NCBI GenBank assembly: GCA_041392475.1
Contig: JAWKLZ010000002.1
Location: 1,062,501 to 1,126,500, forward strand
Length of the DNA stretch: 64,000 nucleotides
Origin: Chitinophagales bacterium
GTDB lineage: Bacteria > Bacteroidota > Bacteroidia > Chitinophagales > UBA2359
Direction: 5' to 3'
Below are positions 9,560 to 19,429 of the stretch, in pieces. The notes beneath the pieces were generated by a model. The model did not search any database. It had not been told where the DNA came from and was given only the letters and a program-made list of their open reading frames with translations. The position numbers and the translations under genes are program-made. Within the stretch, counting starts at the first letter, position 1, and each line of letters opens with the position of its first letter.

Positions 9560-9757
9560 TGGGCGTACATTTGATGGTGATTCGTCAATAGCAATTTGCA
9601 GATGGGATAATCAGCTTTTCCTCATAAAGTAAAAGCAAAAACCTTAGTCTCCCTACTAAAAACTTAGATGAACTCAAAGTTAAAAATAAAGGGCATTTTG
9701 GAGGCTATATTGTTGAAAAACTAATTGCTATCTAACTAATCACAAGTTCTGGTATAA

Positions 9758-11887
9758 CTATAACATTGCCAAAAATTCTTCCTCACTCAAAATGGTAATC
9801 GTGTCAATCGTCTGTGCTTTCTTCAATTTCGAGCCTGCTTTTTCGCCTACTACCAGATAATTCAGCTTATTGCTGACGCTACTAATCAACTTACCACCAT
9901 TGTCTTCCACCATTTTATGGGCATCACTTCGGGTAAACTGTTGAAGTGATCCTGTAAACAAAAATGTTTTTCCCTCCAATTTACCACCTACCGCTTTCAC
10001 CTCTGTTTGCAGCTTTTTGGTGTTCACTCCAAAAGATTTGAGTGTTTCAATCAATTGCAAATTTTGCTCATTTTGAAAAAACTCGACAATATTGGCAGCT
10101 ACTTTAGGGCCAATATCAGGAAGTTCCTGCAATTTTTCAATACTCCAATCCTTCAATTCCTCCACATCGTTGATGACTTCTGCCAACATTCGAGTAGTAC
10201 TTCGCCCCACTTCACGAATCCCCAAACCAATCATCAAACGGTAAATTGGTTGATTTTTGGAGGCTTCAATACTGGCTTTCAAATTTTCGACCGAACGCTC
10301 GCCCCATTTATCCAATTGAAGAATACGGTCATAATCCAGTGTGTAAATACCTTCAATGTTTTGCAGTAAACCCTCTGCTACAAAACGCTTTACAATATCT
10401 TTTCCAAGTCCACGAATGTCCATTGCACTTTTAGAAACATAGTGAATGATGCGTTCTTCGACCTGTGCAGGACATTCTAAATTGATACACCGCCAAATGG
10501 CATCACCTTCGGGCTTCACCAATTTTGTACCACAAGAAGGGCAATTTTCGGGAAACAGAACAGGCTGTTCGCTGCCATTGCGGTCTTTTTCGACCACACC
10601 TGCAATGTATGGAATCACATCTCCTGCTCGTTGGACAATCACTGTATCTCCAATGCGAATGTCTTTTTCGGTGATATAATCCTCATTATGTAGAGAAGCA
10701 TTGGAGATATTCGCCCCTGCCACATTTACGGTTTCCAATTTGGCAACGGGAGTTATTGCACCCGTCCTACCTACCTGATATTCAACATTCAATAATTTAG
10801 TTGTAGCAGCTTTGGCTTCAAATTTGAGCGCAATCGCCCAGCGAGGATGATGCCCTGTTGCACCCAGACGGTCTTGCAGTTTGTAGTCATTCACTTTGAT
10901 GACCATTCCATCAATTTCATACGGATACGCATCTCGTTTTTCTCCCCATTCATTGCAGTAGGCCACCACGTCTTCAATATTTTGAAAAACATGGCTTTTG
11001 TCTTTTTCGTCCTTCAATGCGGTTTTGAAGCCCAGTTTATAAAGCAACCTCATGCTATCATCGTGGTTTTTCAAATCACCCAAATTTCCCAAAGCGTCTA
11101 AGCCGTCTGCTTTTGTTGCCAAACCTACTTGATAAATGAACCCTTCGAGTTTGCGCTCCATAACTTTTGAAGAATGTTTTTGACGAAGCGCACCTGCCGC
11201 CGAGTTTCGAGGATTTGCCAACAAATCTTCCCCATCGGCAGCCCGTTTTTCGTTGATTTCTTTGAATCGTTCTTTGTGAATGACTACTTCACCTCTCACT
11301 TCTGCTCGCACAATGCCGTATTGCGAAAAAGCTGCGGATAGAGGAATCGTGGGAATAGTACGAATGTTGTTGGTGATATCGTCTCCTGCTACGCCATTTC
11401 CACGAGTTGCGCCACGAACCAACTGATCGTTTTCATAGATGACGGCAATGCTCGCTCCATCAAATTTAGGTTCTACCGAATATTCAATTTGTTCTTCTTG
11501 AGCTAATTTCTTTACTGTTTCATCCCAATCCAGCAAATCCTGACTGCTGTATGCTTTGGCGAGTGAAAGCATGGGAATGAGGTGGTTGACGGTCGTGAAA
11601 TCATCGGACAAACCTTGTGCTACTCTTTGGGTGGGTGAATCAGCAACAATGAGTTCGGGATAGTTGTCTTCAATGGCTTTGAGATAGTCAAACAAATAAT
11701 CGTAGTCGGTGTCGGGAATAATGGAGGCTGCTTTGACGTAGTAGAGCCAATCGTGGTATTGTATGACTTCTCTGAGTTCTACTGCAATTCCAAACGCAAC
11801 TTCTTGTTCGGGAATGGAGGATTTGTTGTGTTGTAGTAATTTTTGGGTAAGGTTTTGGAGTGCTTGGGTTTGTTTGGTATCGTACAT
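9758..11887 (-). CDS. ligA: NAD+-dependent DNA ligase
   Basis: The 709-residue enzyme seals nicks in replication and repair using NAD+. Domains in order: Ia domain with YYxxxxxxxPDxxYDxLF-type NMN binding (about 45-70), adenylation domain with nucleophile K141 in EPKFDG, OB fold, a four-cysteine zinc finger (CPSCG ... CINLECPAQ), helix-hairpin-helix repeats, and a C-terminal BRCT domain (GKTFLFTGSLQQFTR onward). Length is slightly above the common 670 residues. The ATG start is clear. It is divergent from the next gene on the plus strand. Confidence 0.98.
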   Translation of the reverse strand: MYDTKQTQALQNLTQKLLQHNKSSIPEQEVAFGIAVELREVIQYHDWLYYVKAASIIPDTDYDYLFDYLKAIEDNYPELIVADSPTQRVAQGLSDDFTTVNHLIPMLSLAKAYSSQDLLDWDETVKKLAQEEQIEYSVEPKFDGASIAVIYENDQLVRGATRGNGVAGDDITNNIRTIPTIPLSAAFSQYGIVRAEVRGEVVIHKERFKEINEKRAADGEDLLANPRNSAAGALRQKHSSKVMERKLEGFIYQVGLATKADGLDALGNLGDLKNHDDSMRLLYKLGFKTALKDEKDKSHVFQNIEDVVAYCNEWGEKRDAYPYEIDGMVIKVNDYKLQDRLGATGHHPRWAIALKFEAKAATTKLLNVEYQVGRTGAITPVAKLETVNVAGANISNASLHNEDYITEKDIRIGDTVIVQRAGDVIPYIAGVVEKDRNGSEQPVLFPENCPSCGTKLVKPEGDAIWRCINLECPAQVEERIIHYVSKSAMDIRGLGKDIVKRFVAEGLLQNIEGIYTLDYDRILQLDKWGERSVENLKASIEASKNQPIYRLMIGLGIREVGRSTTRMLAEVINDVEELKDWSIEKLQELPDIGPKVAANIVEFFQNEQNLQLIETLKSFGVNTKKLQTEVKAVGGKLEGKTFLFTGSLQQFTRSDAHKMVEDNGGKLISSVSNKLNYLVVGEKAGSKLKKAQTIDTITILSEEEFLAML

Positions 11888-12098
11888 ATTTTTGTATTGT
11901 TGTTTTTTGTTTTGGTGTGTTGAGGTGTTAATATTTTGGGGTTTTCTATTGGATTTTTCAAAAAAAATAGCGTATTGCTATATAACTTATTTTTTTACTA
12001 AAACGTTCCTTTTCGTATTTCTTTTTTTGGAGAACGATTTGCTAACAAAAATACGGTTTTTCACTTCAAAATGCTATATTTAACTTTCAATCAAGGAT

Positions 12099-12710
12099 AT
12101 GAAAAAAAACAATAAATCAGTAGTTGTTGAAGAAATTCCTGCTTTGGGTTTGATATTTGCAGATGTGTTGGCAGTCGGAATATTGATTGGTTTGCTATTG
12201 CTTGCCTATTCTTTTTTCTTCAAATCTTCTCATTTACAGATGCTTAATACCCGTGCATATCAAAACATCTTGCTCAATGAATTTGAAGATGCTTTTGGAG
12301 CAGAGATAGCTTCTGGAAGTATTCACAATGAAATGGATGGAAATCAAATTCGATGGGGATTTCATTCTGATTTACTGTATGCAAATGGTTCGGAAGTATT
12401 GTCAGATGGAGGCAGGAGGATTTTGAATCTTTGCAGTAAGGCCTTACTGCAAATTCCTGATAGTTTGTATCAGCAGATTCAAGTGATTAGCTTTACAAAG
12501 GGTGGGCAATTACCTCAAGAAAGTTTACTCAGGAAAGGCGGTATGAATGACTATTTTGACTTGGCTGCAAAGCGGGCAAAGAATATATCAGGCTATTTGG
12601 TGGCAAATACAACAGGTGTTTCGGCTACACGCTTCAATAGTTCTATGCAGAGAATTGATTCCAATGCTTTGGATGACAGAAAAACAGAAATAGTGATTTA
12701 TTTGCACTAA
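12099..12710 (+). CDS. Membrane-anchored OmpA/MotB-like protein
   Basis: The 203-residue protein has one transmembrane helix (about residues 16-42) after a short cytoplasmic tail, the topology of ExbD, MotB and related stator subunits. The periplasmic part ends in a domain compatible with an OmpA-like peptidoglycan-binding fold: VLSDGGRRILNLCSKAL, AAKRAKNISGYLV and a final DDRKTEIVIYL strand, comparable to the NRRVEIVI ending of OmpA domains. No MotA/ExbB-like partner is in the window. Its TAA overlaps the TAG of the convergent kinase gene by three bases within CTAA. Function is unknown. Confidence 0.72.
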   Translation: MKKNNKSVVVEEIPALGLIFADVLAVGILIGLLLLAYSFFFKSSHLQMLNTRAYQNILLNEFEDAFGAEIASGSIHNEMDGNQIRWGFHSDLLYANGSEVLSDGGRRILNLCSKALLQIPDSLYQQIQVISFTKGGQLPQESLLRKGGMNDYFDLAAKRAKNISGYLVANTTGVSATRFNSSMQRIDSNALDDRKTEIVIYLH

Positions 12711-14779
12711 TTTTCTTTCTTGCAGATGGTGAAGTAGAAGGTAGTGCCTTTATTGAGTTCGGATTCTAACCAAATTTTTCCGCCATGTTGCTCTACTATT
12801 TTTTTGCAAGTAGCCAAACCAATACCTGTACCTCCATATTCATACTTACTGTGTAGTTTTTTGAATAGCAAAAATATTTTATCGTTATGCTCAGGGGCTA
12901 TGCCTATTCCATTGTCTGATACCGAAAATTGCCAGTGAGTGCCAAAATCGATTGCTGATATTTTTATAATTGGGGAAACGTTTGGATTTCGAAACTTAAT
13001 GGCGTTGACAATTAAGTTTTGAAATAATTGAATCATCTTGGTTTGGTTGGCTGTAAAGTTTTGAGGAATATCTGAACATTCGATTATTGCATTTTGCTGA
13101 TCAATTGATTGTTGAAGTCCTTGTATTATTTTTTGAAGCAATACGTCCATATCAAAAGTTGCCGCAGTATGAACTTGGGTATTTACCCGAGAATAATTCA
13201 GTAAATCATTGATTAGCAATTCCATATTCATTACAGATTGTTTAATAAATTGTAAAAATGAAAGTGCTTCCTCGTTTAAGTCTTCTGAATAACTCTCGGT
13301 TAGGACTTCAATCAGCCCCATAATGGTAAGCAATGGTTCTCGGAGGTCATGTGAAGCGATGTAGGCAAAATTTTCTAATTGTAAATTTGAATCAATGTAT
13401 TTTTGCAGTTCTTTGTTTTTTTCGTCTAATTCTTTCGCTTTCTCCTTTAAGTCTAAGAGTGCTTTTTTCTTTTCCGTAATATCCTGAATCATTAACACTC
13501 GGTATCTTGCCTCGCCTAATTCATTTCTCACTGCAGCTAAAGACACATTCGCCCATATTATTGAGCCATCTTTGGTGATGTATCTTTTTTCAAAACTAGA
13601 ATCTTTGCTATTTTGATGTTCAACATCCTTGAAACTTTCGGTGTGCTTTTGTGTATCCTCAGGATGCGTAATGTACATTGCGCTCATATTCTTCAATTCT
13701 TCAATTGAATATTGAAGCATTCGAGAGAATTTTTTATTTACGTGTGCCAGCAGGTATTCACCTGAATAATCATCAATTACTATACCTATGGGGCTTTCTT
13801 CAAATAAACTTCTAAACAAAGATTCGCTTCTCCGCAGTTCGGTTTCTGCTTTTATGCGTTTGGTAACATCCCTAAAACTCCAAACACGCCCTACTATTTT
13901 AGTTCCTATTCTTTGTGGCTGTGAATATCTTTCAAATATTCTTCCATCTTTAAAGTATAAAACATCAAAACTAATGGCTTCTGGATTGTCATACAGTTCC
14001 CTTACTTTGGAAATAAATTGTTCGGGATCTTTCAATTGAGAAAGTACATACGTCAAACCATCGGCTTCGTTTTTACCAAAAGCCAGCCCCAATGGCATCT
14101 TCCACATTTTGACAAACTGTTGGTTGAAGCGAACCATTTTTCCATGTCCATCTGCAATTAACAAACCATCGGCAGTACATTCAATAGTTGCTTCTAAAAG
14201 AGATAGAGATTGCGCTAGTCTTTCTGTTTGAATTCTATTTTCCTGCTCACGTTGCCTAATAAGCTCATCATTTATTGCACGTTCAAGTTCTGCCTCTACT
14301 CTATTGGCGCATACCTTCAATACCGTTGTAACTAAATCAATATTTTCTAAAGGAAGGGTATCTAAAACGGCAATATGACCAATACACATTTTTTTATCAT
14401 TAAACAAAGGGATTCCGACATAACTTTGTATCCCCCACTTTACTAAGTCAATATCTTTGGGATAGAGTGTTTGTACTCTTTCAGGAAAAATTTTTATTCC
14501 TTGCGATAAGACGTGTTCACACGGAGTATGAAGTATTTCATATTCATAGTCTTTCACCAGTCCATCTGCTGCCCACAACGACTTGGCTCTCACACGATAG
14601 CTATCTCTTAGAAATTCACCAATTAGCACATATTTTGATCCAATATTTTTTGAAATACTTTCTACAACTGCATCAAAAAAACCAGCACCCTGTGCAAGGG
14701 CAATTTCATACAGGATATCAAACAATACATTTTTATCTGTATTTGACAACGAATCGAAAGAATTGGTAGATTGAAGCAT
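12707..14779 (-). CDS. GAF-PAS-PAS sensor histidine kinase
   Basis: The 690-residue, apparently soluble kinase has an N-terminal GAF-like domain (about 10-175), a PAS domain (about 190-310), a second PAS with PAC motif (about 320-440), a short coiled coil, a HisKA domain with H477 in YIASHDLREP, and a HATPase_c domain with NAIKFRN, DNGIGIAP and GGTGIGLA boxes. It lacks transmembrane helices, so it probably senses a cytoplasmic signal. No response regulator is adjacent, making it an orphan kinase. Its stop codon overlaps that of the convergent OmpA/MotB-like gene. Confidence 0.93.
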   Translation of the reverse strand: MLQSTNSFDSLSNTDKNVLFDILYEIALAQGAGFFDAVVESISKNIGSKYVLIGEFLRDSYRVRAKSLWAADGLVKDYEYEILHTPCEHVLSQGIKIFPERVQTLYPKDIDLVKWGIQSYVGIPLFNDKKMCIGHIAVLDTLPLENIDLVTTVLKVCANRVEAELERAINDELIRQREQENRIQTERLAQSLSLLEATIECTADGLLIADGHGKMVRFNQQFVKMWKMPLGLAFGKNEADGLTYVLSQLKDPEQFISKVRELYDNPEAISFDVLYFKDGRIFERYSQPQRIGTKIVGRVWSFRDVTKRIKAETELRRSESLFRSLFEESPIGIVIDDYSGEYLLAHVNKKFSRMLQYSIEELKNMSAMYITHPEDTQKHTESFKDVEHQNSKDSSFEKRYITKDGSIIWANVSLAAVRNELGEARYRVLMIQDITEKKKALLDLKEKAKELDEKNKELQKYIDSNLQLENFAYIASHDLREPLLTIMGLIEVLTESYSEDLNEEALSFLQFIKQSVMNMELLINDLLNYSRVNTQVHTAATFDMDVLLQKIIQGLQQSIDQQNAIIECSDIPQNFTANQTKMIQLFQNLIVNAIKFRNPNVSPIIKISAIDFGTHWQFSVSDNGIGIAPEHNDKIFLLFKKLHSKYEYGGTGIGLATCKKIVEQHGGKIWLESELNKGTTFYFTICKKEN

Positions 14780-14839
14780 AATTGATGTGTGTTAGATAAC
14801 AAGAATTTGCAAGTATTATGCCACAATGAAAAGAAACAT

Positions 14840-17149
14840 TCAATCTATGACATAACCGTTGAGCATAAAACGATTGCTTTGACTTAATGGATAATAAACA
14901 TTTGTAGATAAAGGTCTAATCAATAATTCGTCCGCCACAATATCTTCTGCAATCAAAACAATTCTAATAGGATTATCCGCATTTTGAAGGGTAAATACAT
15001 GGTCAGCACGCACCCAATCTTTGTAAATATCCAATCTTTCTTTGGGGTCAAAATATACTTGATCTACTTCTGCATTGTCAAGATTGAATTGTTTGTAACT
15101 AAAATCTGGAAATGCGGCGTATTTATCATCCGATTTTACCCAAACTGAGGCAATGTATTGCTGCCCTTCTTTGGCATTTGGAAGTTTTCCTTCAAAAAGC
15201 ATCAATTCTCCTTTGGTTTCATGTATGGCTTTGTCGCCAAACAATGCGCCTGAGAAATTACCGTCCTCAAAACCTTGAATTACAACATTGTTCACACTAT
15301 CTGTACTCCAATATTCTTGAGGTGTATTGAAGTGAAAAAGACTATCTTTTTGCGTTTCAAATATTTGCTTGGCATTTGATAGTTCATTATCAAATGCACT
15401 TAGCGGCAATTCATACAATGTTTCATTATCATTTTGGTAAATGAGTTTCGCCTTTTGAAGCAATCGCTGTTCGTCAGGCATAAAATTTTTGCCATGAGTG
15501 ACAAGCAATAAGGGCTTATCATTTGGATATTCCTTCAAAATTTGTTTTTCAATAAGAGGATTGCTCATCAACTGCCCCATCTTCAATGATTGAAGAATAG
15601 AATACCTTCCCACAAAAATACTGTTCATGGGTAAGCCTGTTTGGTAGGACACTTTGCAGCCAAAGTACAATCCACCTGCGCCTCTTTCGCTTACATACAG
15701 TTTTTCAGAACCAATATTGAAGTAAGGAAAAACCATCATTGCCTGAAAGTCACTTACCTGATGACCTTTTTCTATCAAAATATCTTTGTAGTTGATTGTT
15801 TTGCCATAAAAATCATGGTTTTCTACATTGGTTTCTCTTGTATATTTTTGTTTACTTTTAATCAAATAATATCCTTCCATTGCCCATATCCCAAACGCTA
15901 AAAAAAGCATTGTTGCGGCAATCGTTTTAACTCCCTTGATGCTCATTCGCCTGAAAATCAAAAAGAAATAAAAAGCAGTATACACTGTAAAAACATAATA
16001 GAACACCCATGCAAACCTTCCTAATGAACGAAATTGTCGAAGTTGGGGCAGATAGTCCAATAAAAAAGCAAATCCTTGCTCAAATGGAATACACATTGAG
16101 TAGAGTAGCACAATCACCGAAGCCCAAATAGCAGTGGACAAATTGGCGGGCAAAACAGGGCGGAGCATTTTCGCCCATTGTCTTTTTACCACATATTTGA
16201 AGCCCTTGATAAGTGTGAATAGAACGGCCAAAACACTGATGAATCCTATATAGACATATCCTTCAAATTTAGGAGGATGGTTTTTGTAAAACAATTTCCA
16301 AAATTCCCCCAAAGGAGGATCTGTAGAAAATAAGATACTTCGGGGTTCGGCATGATAGAAAAAGAAACCAAACGGGGATGTATGTAAATCAGTTGTTGGG
16401 TCAGTGACTATTTGGAAAACTTTGAAGACTACAATGGGTACAATAGCACTGAGTATTAAAGAAACGAAGTGAGAAAGTTGGAGTTGTTTTCTAAAATATT
16501 TTTGGAGAAAATAAACAAGAGCATAGGCCAGTATAAATACTGCATCAATGAGTAGATAATAAGCATGTATGAATGCAAAAAACAATAGTGCGATTATCTG
16601 CAATACTGCCCATCGGTAAGGGTGTTTTGAATTTTCTTGCCGCAACAAAATATACCAGGAAAGCGGTATAACTGTCAAAATAGCAAGTGCATAATGCCCT
16701 AAAAAACGATGAAACTGAGGAGATAGGTGTGCAATTAATAACGCCGTTATCATGGCATACCATACAGGAAGTCGGTAATGACGCAAAATGAGGAATAAAA
16801 ATAAAATACAAGGTATAATAGAGAAAATCATACACCAATTGACAATACCAATGGTATAACCTTCAATATTGACAATAGACTCATTGATCCAATGTAAGGG
16901 CATTGCTATCGAAGGCATTGCATCAACATACATCAAATAACTACCGAATGGATATCCCATTCCATTGAAATTCCACCTCCCACCATATTTAACATAATAA
17001 GCTGGGCCATAATAATTTTTGATCCCATCTCCATAGGGCGCAAAAAGATAGTCATTAGCATTCCAAATAATATCGCCCCAAAGCAGGAATGTGACTGCGA
17101 AAGAGCATAAGAGGAGAATGGAAATAGGATACTTTTCGAGTAGTTTCAT
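14840..17149 (-). CDS. Large polytopic membrane protein, glycosyltransferase-like topology
   Basis: I chose the ATG at 17149 (769 residues, MKLLEKYPISILLL) because the frame upstream to 17203 adds an atypical leader. About 11-13 hydrophobic helices fill residues 1-440. The first external loop is rich in acidic and aromatic residues (APYGDGIKNYYGPAYYV, YPFGSYLMYVDA), as in GT-C/YfhO-type proteins. A soluble C-terminal half (about 460-769) is probably periplasmic, with a late jelly-roll-like part. A role in transferring lipid-linked sugars is an inference from topology. It lies downstream of tsf beyond a terminator. Confidence 0.78.
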   Translation of the reverse strand: MKLLEKYPISILLLCSFAVTFLLWGDIIWNANDYLFAPYGDGIKNYYGPAYYVKYGGRWNFNGMGYPFGSYLMYVDAMPSIAMPLHWINESIVNIEGYTIGIVNWCMIFSIIPCILFLFLILRHYRLPVWYAMITALLIAHLSPQFHRFLGHYALAILTVIPLSWYILLRQENSKHPYRWAVLQIIALLFFAFIHAYYLLIDAVFILAYALVYFLQKYFRKQLQLSHFVSLILSAIVPIVVFKVFQIVTDPTTDLHTSPFGFFFYHAEPRSILFSTDPPLGEFWKLFYKNHPPKFEGYVYIGFISVLAVLFTLIKGFKYVVKRQWAKMLRPVLPANLSTAIWASVIVLLYSMCIPFEQGFAFLLDYLPQLRQFRSLGRFAWVFYYVFTVYTAFYFFLIFRRMSIKGVKTIAATMLFLAFGIWAMEGYYLIKSKQKYTRETNVENHDFYGKTINYKDILIEKGHQVSDFQAMMVFPYFNIGSEKLYVSERGAGGLYFGCKVSYQTGLPMNSIFVGRYSILQSLKMGQLMSNPLIEKQILKEYPNDKPLLLVTHGKNFMPDEQRLLQKAKLIYQNDNETLYELPLSAFDNELSNAKQIFETQKDSLFHFNTPQEYWSTDSVNNVVIQGFEDGNFSGALFGDKAIHETKGELMLFEGKLPNAKEGQQYIASVWVKSDDKYAAFPDFSYKQFNLDNAEVDQVYFDPKERLDIYKDWVRADHVFTLQNADNPIRIVLIAEDIVADELLIRPLSTNVYYPLSQSNRFMLNGYVID

Positions 17150-17214
17150 AAAAAAAATGGTACCAAATAATTTTGAAGCTAAATTAGAAGCCAGATTTGG
17201 CAAGCAAGTTAAAT

Positions 17215-17253
17215 AAAAAAGCGCATTTCCGAATTACGAAAATGCGCTTTTTT
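17215..17253 (-). terminator. Intrinsic terminator after tsf
   Basis: A 14-bp perfect stem (17215-17228 with 17240-17253) has GCGC at its core and, on the minus strand, a T-run. It lies 19 bp beyond the tsf stop and ends the rplM-rpsI-rpsB-tsf operon. Confidence 0.9.
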
Positions 17254-17271
17254 ATCATCTATCAGATTCGA

Positions 17272-18111
17272 TTATCCGATTGCTAGTCTTTTGAAGCCAG
17301 TAACTTTCAAACCTTTAGAAACTGATTGAAGGTATTCGCCAACAGTTTTGCTATTGTCCTTCACGAATTTTTGGTGAACCAAAGTATTGTCTTGATAGAA
17401 TTTTTGGAGTTTTCCTTGAGCAATTCTATCCAATATTTTATCTGGTTTTCCTTCTGCACGAGCCTGTTCTCTACCAATTTCGAGTTCTTTTGCTTTGGTT
17501 TCCTCGTCTACATCACTTTCATCTACTGCAATGGGCTTCATCGCTGCTACTTGCATTGCCACATCTTTAGCTGCTCCAATGATATCCTCATTGCCAGTTT
17601 GATTCAACCCTACTAATACACCAATTTTGTTACCTGCATGGATGTAAGGCACTACCAAATCCGCTGATAGTTTTTCATAGTTAGAAACTTCAATTTTCTC
17701 CCCTATTTTACCTATTTGGTCAGTAAGGTTTTCTGCAATAGTTAAATTATTGAGAGATAAACTTAGCAATTCTTCAGTATTTGAAGGTGTATTCGCCAAT
17801 GCTATATCAGCAATTTTGTTTGCAAAACTAACGAAGTCGTCATTTTTTGCTACAAAATCAGTTTCACAACTTAATACCAAAGTAATTCCTGATGTTCCAT
17901 CATCTGAAACTTTAGCGATGGCAACACCTTCCGTAGCTTGACGGTCAGATCTTTTTGCAGCTACTTTTTGTCCTTGTTTACGAAGAACCTCAATAGCTAC
18001 ATCAAAGTCACCTCCTGCCTCTACTAGGGCTTTCTTACAATCCATCATACCAGCACCAGTCTGTTGTCTCAATTTATTGACATCTGATGCAGAGATCTTA
18101 ACACCACTCAT
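17272..18111 (-). CDS. tsf: Translation elongation factor Ts
   Basis: The 279-residue protein is the nucleotide exchange factor for EF-Tu. Seen are the N-terminal UBA-like domain (VNKLRQQTGAGMMDCKKALVEAGGDF, split here as LRQQTGAGMMDCKKAL) and the TDFVAKND signature that contacts EF-Tu. The C-terminal dimerisation region is slightly long. It follows rpsB by 58 bp on the same strand, the classic rpsB-tsf arrangement, and is the last gene of its operon. Confidence 0.98.
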   Translation of the reverse strand: MSGVKISASDVNKLRQQTGAGMMDCKKALVEAGGDFDVAIEVLRKQGQKVAAKRSDRQATEGVAIAKVSDDGTSGITLVLSCETDFVAKNDDFVSFANKIADIALANTPSNTEELLSLSLNNLTIAENLTDQIGKIGEKIEVSNYEKLSADLVVPYIHAGNKIGVLVGLNQTGNEDIIGAAKDVAMQVAAMKPIAVDESDVDEETKAKELEIGREQARAEGKPDKILDRIAQGKLQKFYQDNTLVHQKFVKDNSKTVGEYLQSVSKGLKVTGFKRLAIG

Positions 18112-18169
18112 GGTTTGTTTCGATTTTATATTGATAAATATTATTTTCTATTGTAAAAGACTACATGAT

Positions 18170-18952
18170 TTAGTCTTTCTTTTTTCTGCGTCCTCTTGTT
18201 CTTCTTCTTCTTGCTGAGTCTTGCTCACTAGCATCTCCACCAGATGAAGTTACAGAATCTTGTTCTCTATCACGCTCCAATAATCCTTCTCTAATTTTTT
18301 CTACGATATAGGAAATGATAACATTCACAGACTTAGAAGCATCATCGTTGGCAGGAATAGCGAAGTCAACAGTTGTTGGATCAGAGTTGGTATCAACCAT
18401 GGCGAAAGTACTCAAGTTCAGCTTATGTGCTTCTGCTAAAGCGATGTGTTCGTGGCTAATATCAACAATAAAAAGTGCACTTGGAACACGATTCAAATTC
18501 GCAATACCACCCAATACACGCTCCAACTTATCTTTTTGTCTGCCCAACATTAAGCGTTCTTTCTTAGTCAATGCCTCAGCATTCTCAGTAAGTGTACGTT
18601 CAATGCCTTGCATTTTTTTGATGGACTTCTTGATAGTGGCAAAGTTGGTAAGCATACCTCCTAGCCATCTTTCAGTCACAAAAGGCATTTCAACACTTCG
18701 AGCAGCTTCTGCTACGATGTCTTTTGCCTGTTTTTTAGTGGCAACAAACAATATTTTTCTACCTGAGCGAGCAATAGATTTCACTGCTTTACCCGTTGCT
18801 ATTAAAGCTTCGTTGGTCTTGTTCAGGTCAATAATGTGAATACCCTTGCGTTCCATAAAGATGTAAGGAAGCATTTTGGGATTCCACTTCTTTTTCAAAT
18901 GTCCGAAGTGGACACCCGCATCCAACATTTGTTCATTAGGAATACCTTGCAT
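18170..18952 (-). CDS. rpsB: 30S ribosomal protein S2
   Basis: The 260-residue protein has the S2 signatures: LDAGVHFGHLKKKWNPKM near the start, TERWLGGMLTNF, and PSALFIVDISHEHIALAEA. It binds 16S rRNA at the body-head junction and recruits S1. The C-terminus ends in a basic arginine-lysine tail longer than in E. coli, which could add rRNA contacts. It lies between rpsI (15 bp upstream) and tsf (58 bp downstream). Confidence 0.98.
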   Translation of the reverse strand: MQGIPNEQMLDAGVHFGHLKKKWNPKMLPYIFMERKGIHIIDLNKTNEALIATGKAVKSIARSGRKILFVATKKQAKDIVAEAARSVEMPFVTERWLGGMLTNFATIKKSIKKMQGIERTLTENAEALTKKERLMLGRQKDKLERVLGGIANLNRVPSALFIVDISHEHIALAEAHKLNLSTFAMVDTNSDPTTVDFAIPANDDASKSVNVIISYIVEKIREGLLERDREQDSVTSSGGDASEQDSARRRRTRGRRKKKD

Positions 18953-18967
18953 AGTATATCTTGGATT

Positions 18968-19354
18968 TTATCGTTTACTAAATTGTGCTCTTTTACGTGC
19001 TTTTCGAAGACCTGGTTTTTTACGCTCAACTATGCGCGCATCTCTGGTCATCATATCTTCTGCTTTCAGTGCTGGTTTACAATCAGCATTTTCTTTAACT
19101 AAGGCACGAGAAATACTTAAAGCAATCGCTTCTGCTTGCCCTTTTACACCACCACCACGAACCGTGATTTTGAAATCGAATTTACCTTCTGTATTTGTCA
19201 ATTTAAAAGGCACTACGATTAAATCCGATAAGTGAGGAACAGTAATGTATTCTTTATAGTCTTTGCCGTTGATAATAACCTTACCTGTACCATGTGATAA
19301 AAAAGCACGTGAAACAGACGATTTTCTTCGACCTACTGCATTTATCTGGCTCAT
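18968..19354 (-). CDS. rpsI: 30S ribosomal protein S9
   Basis: The 128-residue protein carries the S9 pattern: GRRKSSVSRAFL at the N-terminus, RGGGVKGQAEAIALSISRAL in the middle, and the basic KKPGLRKARKRAQFSKR end whose last arginine reaches the P-site tRNA. It is 75 bp after rplM and 15 bp before rpsB, so it is clearly in the operon. Confidence 0.98.
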   Translation of the reverse strand: MSQINAVGRRKSSVSRAFLSHGTGKVIINGKDYKEYITVPHLSDLIVVPFKLTNTEGKFDFKITVRGGGVKGQAEAIALSISRALVKENADCKPALKAEDMMTRDARIVERKKPGLRKARKRAQFSKR

Positions 19355-19429
19355 AAAATATTGATTATTTACATTTTGAAATGGGTTAAATAAAATATCT
19401 TGACCATTTCAAATTGCTTGATTTAATGT

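Noticed and set aside
12099..12710. ZorB-like component of a Zorya defence system
   Set aside because: No ZorA, ZorC/D or ZorE candidate lies nearby; neighbours are ligA and a histidine kinase.
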